Position numbers and translations under genes: made by a program. The notes below the pieces were generated by a model that saw only the letters and a list, made by a program, of their open reading frames with translations, was not told the DNA's origin and ran no database searches. A stretch of 37,318 nt of DNA from Coriobacteriaceae bacterium (GTDB taxonomy: Bacteria > Actinomycetota > Coriobacteriia > Coriobacteriales > Coriobacteriaceae). The DNA is taken from the NCBI GenBank assembly GCA_030525945.1, contig JAUNDT010000003.1, positions 1 through 37,318 on the forward strand. Reading direction: 5' to 3'. Positions 8,547 through 19,225 of the stretch are shown in pieces (positions within the stretch are counted from its first letter, which is position 1; the number at the start of each line of letters is the position of its first letter).

Positions 8547-10685
8547 ATGGTCGAGACCGCAGATCCTATTTTCGCCGTTATTCCGCTCGTTGCCGCAACG
8601 GCCCTGCTCGCTTTGACGGTCGTCTTTGCCCTGCGCGACCGTCGCGAGGGGAGGGCGCTGGCTTTCGGACGCGTTGCGTGGCCCCTTGCGTTCGTGGCGT
8701 ATCTGGTGTTCATCGCCGTGTGGTGCGCCCGCGGCTGGCTTCAGGCGTCCATCGGTGCACTCGACCTTATTGTCTGGTCTGCCGTGCAGGCCGTCTGCGG
8801 CGCTGCGACGCTGCTGCGCCGTCCGTTCTTCGCGTGGCTTGATTCGCTGCCGCGCCCCGTGGCAGAGGGACTGCGGGTCGTGCGCGACATCGTAGTGCTG
8901 CTGTGCGTCTCGATCGTCTCTGCGCTCATTATCGATATCGCGTGGTCCACGGATCCGGGCGCTATTCCGGTTCGTTTTGTCGAGTTCACCGCGGTGCTCT
9001 TCGCCGCCTTTGGGGTCATCGCCTATGCGCTGGGGCAAAGGACGGGATTGGCCATGTGCCTTGTTCCCATCGCCGCGGCGGGGTTTGGCGTGGCGCAGTA
9101 TTTCGTGGTGCAGCTCAAAGGCGCGGCTATTTTGCCGAGCGACCTGCTTGCCCTGGGCACGGCCGCTGCGGTCGCCGGCGCGTATGACTTCATCTTGACG
9201 CCTCAGATCTTCTACGTGCTCTGCGTGGTGGGCGTATGCGTGTGCGCGCTTTCGTTCGTGTGGCCCTCTCGACCTCAGACCGTCCGTGGGCGGGTGGTGA
9301 ACGTCGCGGTGAATCTCATTGCGGGGCTGGCGCTGCTTTGCGGCGGGGCGACCGTGTATCAAACGGCGAAGGTCGACGAGGTCCTGGGCTTTACGTACGA
9401 TCGCTGGCAGCCCATTGAGACGTACCGCAATTGCGGTTTTGTGCCGAGTTTCGTGTCCCTACTTCAGGACTTTGCGATTCCAGTGCCTGAGGGGTACAGC
9501 CGCGAGAGCGCGCAGGAGCTGCAAGACGAGCTTGCGTCCCAGTTTGACGCCGGCATGGGCGCGGCGCCTGGGCGCGCCGCGGCAGAGGCGCAGTTTGGGG
9601 AAATCAAGCCCACGGTCATCACGGTTATGAACGAGACGTTCACCGATCTGTCCCTGTACGAGGGGCTGCGCGATGCCGGATATGCGGGCCCGGTCGGCTA
9701 CAAGTCGCTTGCAGGCACGCTGCAGCGTGGCACCCTGATGTCATCGGTTATGGGCGGCGGCACCGCCAATACGGAGTTCGAGTTCCTGACGGGCAACAGC
9801 TCGGCGTTCATCGGCTTTGGCAAGTATCCCTATCAGCTGTATGACCTGTCGGGCGTGGATAGCCTTGCGGCGCAACTGTCCGACCTCGGCTACGCCACGA
9901 CGGCGATGCACCCGCAGCTCGCCACTAACTACAATCGCTCCAACGTGTACCCCGAACTCGGCTTTGACGAGTTCCTGTCCATAGAGGATTTTGGCGAGGT
10001 TGAGCAGTATCACGCCGGCGCTCGCGACAAGGCGACGTACGACAAGATCTTGGAGCTGTTGGCGAACGACGAGGCGCCCCAGTTTATTTTCGACCTCACC
10101 ATGCAAAACCACAGTGGCTATGATCCGGGTACGGTGCCCGCGGAGGATGTGGCCCGCTATGCGCCCGCTGGTGTAACCGACGAGGCGCTGCTGGGGCAGC
10201 TCGACACCTATTTGGCCTGCATTGAGCAGTCCGACAAGGACCTCATGTACTTCATCGATCGTTTGCGCGAGCTCTCCCGCCCGGTGGTCCTCGTGTTCTT
10301 CGGCGACCATCAGCCGGCGATTGCCGCCGGGCTGAACGATGCGGTCTATCCGAACGAGGACCCGTTCACGCACGAGATCCGCACGTACGAGTCGACGTAC
10401 ATGGTGTGGGCGAACTACGAGGTCGCCGGAGCGCCGCTCGACGTTCAGGCCGAGGTGGGTGCGGCACAGCTCGCCGCGCAGGTCCTCTACCGCATCGGCG
10501 CGCCCTTGAGCGACTATCAAAAGGCCCAGCTTGTGCTCGACCAACAGGTGCCCTCGGTGAGCCTGCTCGGATACCGTGGTGCTGACGGCCTGCGCTACGC
10601 GCTCGAGGCTGAGAGTCCGTACAAAGAGGCGGTCAACCAGATGGCGACGCTGCAGTACGAGAACTTCGCACGCAAGGTCCAATAG
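8547..10685 (+). CDS. LTA synthase-family membrane phosphotransferase (sulfatase fold)
   Basis: A 712-residue enzyme with a block of N-terminal transmembrane helices (roughly the first 270 residues) and an extracellular alkaline-phosphatase/sulfatase-fold domain. The motif GGTANTEFEF puts the probable nucleophile at Thr406, matching the GKTSDSEF segment of Staphylococcus LtaS. The upstream MNETFTDL and the downstream FFGDHQPA provide metal-binding acidic and histidine residues. It probably transfers glycerol-phosphate or a similar phosphoalcohol onto a surface glycan or lipid. The exact acceptor is unknown. ATG 8547 follows GAGGG at five bases; the in-frame extension to 8466 lacks a good binding site. 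It is monocistronic, diverging from mrp. Confidence 0.85.
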   Translation: MVETADPIFAVIPLVAATALLALTVVFALRDRREGRALAFGRVAWPLAFVAYLVFIAVWCARGWLQASIGALDLIVWSAVQAVCGAATLLRRPFFAWLDSLPRPVAEGLRVVRDIVVLLCVSIVSALIIDIAWSTDPGAIPVRFVEFTAVLFAAFGVIAYALGQRTGLAMCLVPIAAAGFGVAQYFVVQLKGAAILPSDLLALGTAAAVAGAYDFILTPQIFYVLCVVGVCVCALSFVWPSRPQTVRGRVVNVAVNLIAGLALLCGGATVYQTAKVDEVLGFTYDRWQPIETYRNCGFVPSFVSLLQDFAIPVPEGYSRESAQELQDELASQFDAGMGAAPGRAAAEAQFGEIKPTVITVMNETFTDLSLYEGLRDAGYAGPVGYKSLAGTLQRGTLMSSVMGGGTANTEFEFLTGNSSAFIGFGKYPYQLYDLSGVDSLAAQLSDLGYATTAMHPQLATNYNRSNVYPELGFDEFLSIEDFGEVEQYHAGARDKATYDKILELLANDEAPQFIFDLTMQNHSGYDPGTVPAEDVARYAPAGVTDEALLGQLDTYLACIEQSDKDLMYFIDRLRELSRPVVLVFFGDHQPAIAAGLNDAVYPNEDPFTHEIRTYESTYMVWANYEVAGAPLDVQAEVGAAQLAAQVLYRIGAPLSDYQKAQLVLDQQVPSVSLLGYRGADGLRYALEAESPYKEAVNQMATLQYENFARKVQ

Positions 10686-10769
10686 GCGCTGGGGCGGGCT
10701 TTTCGACCGTTCATCGAATGACGGGGTCCCGCATACCGAGATGCGTGCATCGAGCGGGCAGTCGCTGGG

Positions 10770-10775
10770 TATCCT
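10770..10775 (+). promoter_or_regulatory. -10 box for the short-chain dehydrogenase gene
   Basis: TATCCT within GTATCCTA lies 57 bases before the start codon. The same eight-base string occurs 61 bases before the SBP gene at 21507. No -35 is recognisable. Confidence 0.4.
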
Positions 10776-10832
10776 ATGCCAAGAATGAGCGCGCCGCGCC
10801 TGGCGCGCCGGCTTGAGTTGAAGGGAGCGCAC

Positions 10833-11582
10833 ATGCTGCTCGAAGGTAAGAAGGCTATCATCACTGGCGGCACCCGCGGTATCGGTTACGCCATCGCTGC
10901 CCGTTTCGTTGAGGAGGGTGCCGCCGTCACCGTGTTCGGTTCTCGTCAGGAGACCGCCGACGCCGCGGTTGAGAAGCTGCGCGCCAGCTATCCGGATGCC
11001 CAGGTGTGGGGCCGCACCTGCGACCTGTCCTCCCTCGATGCCGTGACCGAGGCCTTCAAGGCTGCCGCCGATGACATGGGCGGCGTGGACACCATCGTCA
11101 ACAACGCGGGCATCTCCCAGTCCACCCCGCTGCTCGACTACACCGCCGACGAGTGGCAGAAGGTCATGGACCTGAACGTCACCGCCGTCTTCAACGGCTG
11201 CCGTGCCGGCGCCCAGCTCATGATCGAGGCTGGCCACGGCGGCACCATCACCACCACGAGCTCCATGGTCTCCAAGTATGGCCAGCCCAGCGGCTGCGGC
11301 TACCCCACGTCCAAGTACGCGGTCAACGGCCTGACCCAGTGCCTGTCCCGCGAGCTTGCGCCTAAGGGCATTCGCGTGAACGCCGTGGCGCCCGGCATCA
11401 CCAAGACCGACATGGTCGCCGCCCTGCCCGAGAAGATGATCCAGCCGCTCATCGCCACCATTCCGCTCGGCCGTATTGGCGAGCCCGAGGACGTGGCCAA
11501 CGCCTTCGTGTACCTGGCGAGCGATATGAGCTCCTATGTCACTGGCGCGGTCATCCCCGTGGACGGCGCCGCTCGCAGCTAA
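10833..11582 (+). CDS. Short-chain dehydrogenase/reductase, FabG-like
   Basis: A classical SDR of 249 residues. The cofactor motif TGGTRGIG is at 11-18, NNAG at 90-93, the structural Asn at 115, and the catalytic Ser144, Tyr157 and Lys161 form an intact active site. The size and motifs fit 3-oxoacyl-ACP reductase. However, the gene stands alone, with its own promoter box and terminator and no fatty acid genes nearby, so a hydroxysteroid, sugar or other ketone/alcohol substrate is equally possible. Codon use is strongly C-ending, as in the glycolytic genes here, suggesting high expression. ATG 10833 follows GAAGGGAG. An in-frame ATG at 10776 lies directly after the -10 box and is unlikely. Confidence 0.88.
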   Translation: MLLEGKKAIITGGTRGIGYAIAARFVEEGAAVTVFGSRQETADAAVEKLRASYPDAQVWGRTCDLSSLDAVTEAFKAAADDMGGVDTIVNNAGISQSTPLLDYTADEWQKVMDLNVTAVFNGCRAGAQLMIEAGHGGTITTTSSMVSKYGQPSGCGYPTSKYAVNGLTQCLSRELAPKGIRVNAVAPGITKTDMVAALPEKMIQPLIATIPLGRIGEPEDVANAFVYLASDMSSYVTGAVIPVDGAARS

Positions 11583-11607
11583 GCGCGCGCTACAGCTTAC
11601 GCGACTC

Positions 11608-11640
11608 AGCGGCTCGGGAGCGATCCCGGGCCGCTTTTTG
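11608..11640 (+). terminator. Intrinsic terminator of the SDR gene
   Basis: An 11-bp stem with one G-U wobble (11608-11618 with 11625-11635) and a six-base loop is followed by TTTTT. It begins 26 bases after the SDR stop codon. Confidence 0.88.
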
Positions 11641-11649
11641 TATCTCGCC

Positions 11650-11733
11650 GCCCGGGCGCGGACATAATCTCTTCGGGCGTGGTTTCGCTTCGCTCCACGG
11701 AAACGCCCTACGAGAATATGTCCGCGCCCGGGC
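11650..11733. repeat. Nested palindromic element A
   Basis: An 84-base inverted repeat. The outer arm at 11650-11666 (GCCCGGGCGCGGACATA) pairs with 11717-11733 without mismatch. Inside, GGGCGT pairs with ACGCCC, and a CTTCG/CTACGAG flank and a CGCTTCGCTCCAC segment form the middle. The core is repeated, in reverse orientation, in element B and again in elements C and D at about 30 kb. The gap from 11583 to 12003 contains this pair, the SDR terminator and the uvrA promoter region, but no gene. Confidence 0.9.
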
Positions 11734-11767
11734 TACGGGGACTGGGGCTGCGATGAGGGCCATGCAG

Positions 11768-11848
11768 CCAGCGCCCGGGCATATTTCCGCAGGGCGTTTT
11801 GTGGAGCGAAGCGGAACCACGCCCGAAGGAATTATGCCCGGGCGCTGG
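11768..11848. repeat. Nested palindromic element B (reverse of A)
   Basis: An 81-base inverted repeat with a perfect outer arm (CCAGCGCCCGGGCATA at 11768-11783 pairing with 11833-11848). Its interior, read on the minus strand, matches the core of element A closely (TTCGGGCGTGG, CGCTTCGCTCCAC, AAACGCCCT). A and B therefore face each other, 34 bases apart, with partly different outer arms. Confidence 0.9.
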
Positions 11849-11908
11849 CGGTTAGGTCCGTTAGCATGCATCGAACAAACCGTGCAGGAACCGTGGGCTC
11901 ACCGTGAG

Positions 11909-11940
11909 CGAACACGCGTGCGAGCGCAAGGCGGTACACT
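11909..11940 (+). promoter_or_regulatory. uvrA promoter region with a weak LexA-like box
   Basis: TACACT at 11935-11940 is the best -10 candidate, 64 bases before the uvrA ATG. Just upstream, CGAACACGCGTGCG at 11909-11922 resembles the actinobacterial SOS box CGAAC-N4-GTTCG with one mismatch in the right half. It overlaps where a -35 would lie. Both calls are weak. Confidence 0.35.
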
Positions 11941-12003
11941 AAAGGGTCGGATACGTTTGTGTCCGTGAATCATATCCGATTGCACGTCAGATAAGGACCT
12001 TCC

Positions 12004-14872
<2,869 letters not shown>

Positions 14873-14880
<8 letters not shown>

Positions 14881-15373
14881 GGCGCCCAAGATCCAAAAGA
14901 CGAATGCCATGCGCGAGCTTGAGCGCGCGGGCGTTGCGTTCGCCGTTCACACGTATGAGGATGACGGCGAGCACGCGCGCGGCTTGGGCGAGGCGATCGC
15001 CGCTCAGTTGGGAGAGGACCCCGGTCAGGGGTTCAAGACCCTCGTGACGGTTGCCTCAACCGGGGAGCACGTGGTGTGCTGCGTGCCCGTGGCCGAGGAG
15101 CTCGATTTCAAGGCGGCTGCAAAAGCGACGGGGCAAAAGTCGCTCGCGATGCTTCCCGCCAAGGATCTGACCGCGGTCACCGGTTACGTGCGCGGCGGCT
15201 GCTCGCCCGTTGGCATGAAGAAGCGCTTTCCCGTGGTGATCGACGAGACGTGCCAGCTCTATGACAGGATGTTCATCTCGGGAGGCCGCTGCGGCGTGCA
15301 GCTCGAGCTTTCGCCCGACGATCTGATCGCGTTTACCGGGGCCGTGGTCGCCCCCATTGTGAGAGAGGAGTAG
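14873..15373 (+). CDS. ybaK: Cys-tRNA(Pro) deacylase, YbaK/EbsC family
   Basis: A 166-residue YbaK-type trans-editing protein that hydrolyses cysteine mischarged on tRNA-Pro by prolyl-tRNA synthetase. The family pattern is visible: K-T-L-V near residue 55, a conserved lysine-rich AAKATGQKS segment, then the GYVRGGCSPVGMKK loop and an FISGGRCGVQLE strand near the end. It starts inside the last codons of uvrA (eight-base overlap) and ends three bases before murJ. It is therefore a middle cistron between genes of unrelated function. The assignment follows from overall sequence pattern and length. Confidence 0.9.
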
Positions 15374-15376
15374 CCC

Positions 15377-17032
15377 ATGGCAAATGTGGAAGAAGAGGAC
15401 CTCACCTCATCCGACTATGAGCAGGCGGGGCGTTCTGCCGGCATGATGACGGCGCTCATTTTGGTGAGCCGCCTCACCGGTTTTGTGCGCACGTGGGCAA
15501 TGGGCGCGGCGCTCGGCCTGTCGCTGCTGTCGTCGTCGTACCAAATTGCGTACAATTTGCCGAGCATGCTCTACGAGCTCGTCATCGGCGGCATGCTCAT
15601 CACCGCGTTTTTGCCGGTGTATCTCGAAGTGCGCCGCGAGCGTGGCGTTGAGGCGAGCAACGACTACGTCGGCAATCTCCTTGGCATCCTGCTGGTGGTG
15701 CTCGGCATCGCCTCATTGGCCGCGACCATCGGCGCTCCGGCGGTGATTTGGACCCAGTCGTTCATGAGCTCCGACACCGGGCAGATGGATACCGCCATCT
15801 ACCTGTTCAGGTTCTTTGCCATCGAGATCCTCTTCTTCGGCCTGGGATCGGTGTTCTCGGGCGTGCTGAACGCGCATCGCGATTATTTTTGGAGCAACTT
15901 CGCCCCGGTTCTCAACAACCTCGTGGTCATCGCGAGCTTCGTCGCCTTCTACGTGATGGATGAGATCCTACACGTGCCCGCGTTTTACAGCGTGACCACG
16001 CTGGCGGTGGGAACGACTCTGGGCGTGTTCATCCAGATGGCATGCCAGATCCCGGCGCTCGCCAAGCACGGGGTGCACCCGCGCATCCATGTGGACTTCC
16101 ATGACCCCAACCTGCGCAAGACGCTCGCGCTCGGTATCCCCACGCTCGCGGCGACGATTTGCGCGTTCGTTACCGCGAGCGTGCAGAACGCGGCGGCCTT
16201 AAGCGTGCAGCCCGAGACGGGCGCCTCGGTGGTCGCGTACTCGCGCCTGTGGTACACGCTGCCCTACGCGCTGTTCGCCGTGCCGATTACCACCGCGCTC
16301 TATACCGAGCTTGCCCGTGACGCCGCCCGTCGCGACGACGACGCGGTGCGCATGGGCGTCGCCCGCGGCATCGCGCAGATGCTATTCATCCTCATTCCCT
16401 TCGCCCTCTATCTGATCGTGTTCAGCCAGCCGCTCAACATGGTGTACTGCGTGGGCAAATTCGACTTGGACGGGGTCGCGCTGGTGAGCGAGTACCTGTG
16501 TTGGCTCGCGCCCGCGCTGCCCATCTACGGCGTATGCGTCTTGTTGCAAAAGAGCTGCTCGGCCCTGATGGATATGAAGCCCTACGCGTTCTCCACGGTG
16601 CTGGGAGCGCTGGCCCTCGTCGCGGTCTGCATGATCGGCGGCGTGGCGCTGGGCGGCGGCATGCCGGTCATCGCTTTTGCCACGAGCGCCTTCTACATCG
16701 TCGCCATCGGAATCACGCTCGGCTGGATGCGCAAGCGCCTGCACGGTCTGCAGCTCGGCACCATGGCGCGCGGCCTGTTCTTCGGATTGGTGCTGGGAGG
16801 GCTTGGCGCCGCGGCGGGCTGGGGAGTTCTGCAGCTGCTGCAGCTGGTGTTCGGGCCCATGGTCGTTCAGACGGCGGAGGGCATGGTCGCGGCCCCCATC
16901 CTCAAAACGGTCGCCTACCTTGCCGTTGCGGGCCTGGCGGCCATGGCGGTCACGTTCATCCCAGGCGTTGCGCTCAAGCTGCCCGAGGCGGGCATGTTCA
17001 CCTCGATCGTGCGCCGCTTCACCCGCCGCTAG
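15377..17032 (+). CDS. murJ: Lipid II flippase MurJ
   Basis: A polytopic membrane protein of the MVF/MOP superfamily that flips lipid-linked peptidoglycan precursor to the outer face of the membrane. The 551 residues carry about 14 hydrophobic segments. The N-terminal block has the family pattern (SRLTGFVRTWAMGAALG, then the IAYNLPSMLYELVIGGMLITAFLPVY region), and a second LWYTLPYALFAVPITTALYTELA block lies mid-protein. The ATG at 15377 follows GAGAGAGGAG. It is the last gene of uvrA-ybaK-murJ and ends against a large palindromic terminator. The neighbouring racemase and ATP-grasp ligase may also serve wall synthesis. Confidence 0.93.
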   Translation: MANVEEEDLTSSDYEQAGRSAGMMTALILVSRLTGFVRTWAMGAALGLSLLSSSYQIAYNLPSMLYELVIGGMLITAFLPVYLEVRRERGVEASNDYVGNLLGILLVVLGIASLAATIGAPAVIWTQSFMSSDTGQMDTAIYLFRFFAIEILFFGLGSVFSGVLNAHRDYFWSNFAPVLNNLVVIASFVAFYVMDEILHVPAFYSVTTLAVGTTLGVFIQMACQIPALAKHGVHPRIHVDFHDPNLRKTLALGIPTLAATICAFVTASVQNAAALSVQPETGASVVAYSRLWYTLPYALFAVPITTALYTELARDAARRDDDAVRMGVARGIAQMLFILIPFALYLIVFSQPLNMVYCVGKFDLDGVALVSEYLCWLAPALPIYGVCVLLQKSCSALMDMKPYAFSTVLGALALVAVCMIGGVALGGGMPVIAFATSAFYIVAIGITLGWMRKRLHGLQLGTMARGLFFGLVLGGLGAAAGWGVLQLLQLVFGPMVVQTAEGMVAAPILKTVAYLAVAGLAAMAVTFIPGVALKLPEAGMFTSIVRRFTRR

Positions 17033-17033
17033 C

Positions 17034-17076
17034 AAAAATGCGTCATTTAGGGTCTGACCCTAAATGACGCATTTTT
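17034..17076. terminator. 43-base near-perfect palindrome, bidirectional terminator
   Basis: The 21 bases 17034-17054 are the exact reverse complement of 17056-17076, with a single T between them. The arm starts AAAAATGCGTCATTTAGGGT, so each strand ends in a U-run after the stem. It lies two bases past the murJ stop, and its last base is the last base of the minus-strand racemase stop codon, so it can terminate both convergent genes. Confidence 0.9.
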
Positions 17077-17789
17077 TAATGGCGGTGGTGTTCGAGATAG
17101 TACTGAACACAGCGGCCGGCGAGCACGTCCATGGAGTCGATGAGATAGCTCGGCTTGTTTGCAAGGTCCTGGTAGACCACCGAAAGCTCGGTGCACCCCA
17201 CGATGACCGCGTCGCACCCATCCTCGTGCATGCGCCGGGCCAGGTCCAAAAACGCGGCCGGATCGTACGGCAGGTTGCGTTTGATGCGCTCGTAGATCAG
17301 CGGCATAACGATATCGGCCTGGTCTTTGGCGCTCGGCGTCACAACCGAAAGGCCCGCATCGGACAGGTAGCTCTGAAACACGCCGGACGCCACGGTGCCG
17401 TCGGTTGCGAGCAGGCCGATGGTGGCGTGCGCGCCGTAGGTCTCCACAATATGCGTGGTCGTCTCGCGCATGATGTTCAGCACGGGAATGGACGCGGCGT
17501 CGCTGATCTGCTCGTAAAAGAAGTGCGCGGTGTTGCAGGGAATGGCGATGTAGTCGGCGCCGGCGTTCTCGAGCCAGAGCACGACGCGTTCCATCTCGGG
17601 CAGAGGGTCGGGGTTGTTGCGATCGAGAATGTACGAGGTGCGGTCGGGGATCTGCGGATCGTTGAACACGATCATGGGGATATTGTCCTGATCGCGCTCA
17701 GCGGGCGTCTTCTTTATGACGAGTTCCATGAAGTACGCCGTTGCCAGCGGCCCCACGCCGCCCAGCACGCCAAGTACAGGCTTGTCCAT
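17076..17789 (-). CDS. Aspartate/glutamate racemase family protein
   Basis: A 237-residue cofactor-independent amino acid racemase of the Asp/Glu/hydantoin racemase superfamily. The N-terminal LGVLGGVGPLAT strand-loop, the first catalytic cysteine in PCNTAHFF and the second in GCTELS are all present. The YgeA-like aspartate racemase branch fits the length. It would interconvert L- and D-aspartate or D-glutamate. ATG 17789 is chosen because GGGGGAGC lies just upstream; the frame is open to 17825 but without a binding site there. It diverges from an ATP-grasp ligase, which could use its D-amino acid product. The stop codon lies in the end of the bidirectional terminator. Confidence 0.88.
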   Translation of the reverse strand: MDKPVLGVLGGVGPLATAYFMELVIKKTPAERDQDNIPMIVFNDPQIPDRTSYILDRNNPDPLPEMERVVLWLENAGADYIAIPCNTAHFFYEQISDAASIPVLNIMRETTTHIVETYGAHATIGLLATDGTVASGVFQSYLSDAGLSVVTPSAKDQADIVMPLIYERIKRNLPYDPAAFLDLARRMHEDGCDAVIVGCTELSVVYQDLANKPSYLIDSMDVLAGRCVQYYLEHHRH

Positions 17790-17910
17790 TTTGCTCCCCC
17801 GATGGTCTCTCGCGGGGCTTTGCACGCGGCGGCCCCCTCGTCGTGCGGTTGCGGGTACAATGCGGTACCGGTGATATCTGCGCCGATAGCGTCCCCAAAA
17901 CGCGCTGGCG

Positions 17911-17916
17911 TATAGT
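17911..17916 (+). promoter_or_regulatory. -10 box for the ATP-grasp ligase
   Basis: TATAGT lies 23 bases before the chosen ATG at 17939. A second candidate, TACAAT, is at 17856-17861. Neither has a clear -35. The region between the divergent genes is only about 150 bases, so the two promoters must be close. Confidence 0.4.
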
Positions 17917-17938
17917 ATAGCGAAGGGATTTGAAGTAT

Positions 17939-19201
17939 ATGAGACCCGCCCGTCCCAGCAAGCACGACCTGCCCCACGTGCTGGCGCCCGTCATTCTCGG
18001 CTCCGATTTTTGCTGCTACGCCTATATCCGCTGCTTTTGGGAGGCGTACGCCGTCAAGCCGATCGTGCTGGCATCGGCGGACATCAAGTCCGTGCGCAGC
18101 AAGTTCTGCGACTACCGCGTCGTTCCCGGCATCGACCGGCCCGAAGTGCTCCTGCCTGAGCTCGAGCGCCTGGGCGACGAGCTGATCTCCCAGGGGAAAA
18201 TCCCGTTTTTGGTGGGCTGCGGCGACCATTACGCCCGACAGGTGTCCGAGCACAAGGCACATATCGAAGAGCGCTGGTACACGCCGTATCTCGACTTCGA
18301 GCTGCTCGACGACATCACGCAAAAGGAGCGCTTCTACCAGATCTGCGAGCAGATCGGCATCCCGTATCCCAAAACGGTGTTCCTCGATTGCGGCGACAAG
18401 ACCGCCACGGTCGACGACGGCGGCTTCACCTACCCGGTGATCGCCAAGCCCTCGAACTCCGCCGCGTGGCACTACGCCGAGTTCCCCGGCCAAAAAAAGG
18501 TCTACCTCATCCGCAGCCGCGAGGAGCTCGATGCGCTGTACCGCCAGCTTCAGGATTCCGCCTACGACAAGCTGCTCATCGTGCAGGAGTTCATCCCGGG
18601 CGACGACACGCAGATCCGCATCCTGTCCACCTATGTGGACGCGTCGTGCAACCCCGTGTTCATGGTGGGCGGGCGCGTCGTGCTCGAGGATCACGCGCCC
18701 ACGGCCATCGGCAACCCGGCGGTGATTGTCTCGGAGCAGCTCGACCAGGTTGCCGAGGACGCGCTGCGTTTCATGCGCCACGTGGGTTACCGCGGCATGG
18801 CGAATTTCGACGTCAAGTACGACGAGCGCGACGGCAAGTATAAGTTCTTCGAGATCAACACGCGCCCGGGTCGCAGTTCCATGTTCGTGCATCAGGCGGG
18901 GATCAACTTCGCCCATGTGCAGGTGAACGATGTGCTCATGGGCGAGAGCATGGAGCGCATCACCGACATGGACCCGTTCATCTACACCACGGTGCCGCCG
19001 TATGTGGTGAGGCGCTCCGTCGAGGACGCGTCCATCCGCGCGCAGGTGCTCGACGGCTTTAAGAGCGGCGTGACCCGCTATGCGCTCGATTGGAAAGAGG
19101 ATTGCGCCCGTCAGCGCTTCTGGTCCAAGGTGACCTACTATCACCAGATCGACAAGTTCCGCAAGTACTTCTGGGGCGCCGAGGCCCAGGGGCTCGCGTA
19201 A
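17939..19201 (+). CDS. ATP-grasp carboxylate-amine ligase, possible D-aspartate ligase
   Basis: A 420-residue ATP-grasp enzyme. The central domain has the nucleotide-binding pattern (YPVIAKPSNSAAW, then LIVQEFIPGDDTQIR) and the metal-binding end FFEINTRPGRSS. Its overall arrangement resembles the D-aspartate ligase group exemplified by Enterococcus faecium Aslfm, which activates D-Asp and attaches it to the third-position diamino acid of peptidoglycan precursor. That specific role is inferred from the divergent racemase and nearby murJ. An unrelated dipeptide or tRNA-independent ligase is possible. ATG 17939 is preferred over TTG 17930 because the GAAGGGA site is too close to the latter. uvrC follows 24 bases later. 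Confidence 0.75.
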   Translation: MRPARPSKHDLPHVLAPVILGSDFCCYAYIRCFWEAYAVKPIVLASADIKSVRSKFCDYRVVPGIDRPEVLLPELERLGDELISQGKIPFLVGCGDHYARQVSEHKAHIEERWYTPYLDFELLDDITQKERFYQICEQIGIPYPKTVFLDCGDKTATVDDGGFTYPVIAKPSNSAAWHYAEFPGQKKVYLIRSREELDALYRQLQDSAYDKLLIVQEFIPGDDTQIRILSTYVDASCNPVFMVGGRVVLEDHAPTAIGNPAVIVSEQLDQVAEDALRFMRHVGYRGMANFDVKYDERDGKYKFFEINTRPGRSSMFVHQAGINFAHVQVNDVLMGESMERITDMDPFIYTTVPPYVVRRSVEDASIRAQVLDGFKSGVTRYALDWKEDCARQRFWSKVTYYHQIDKFRKYFWGAEAQGLA

Positions 19202-19225
19202 GCGGCCGACCTCAAGCGGCGTTTT

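Noticed and set aside
11583..12003. Possible small RNA gene or tRNA in the gap
   Set aside because: No cloverleaf was seen. The strong structures are the palindromic elements, for which transcription is unproven.
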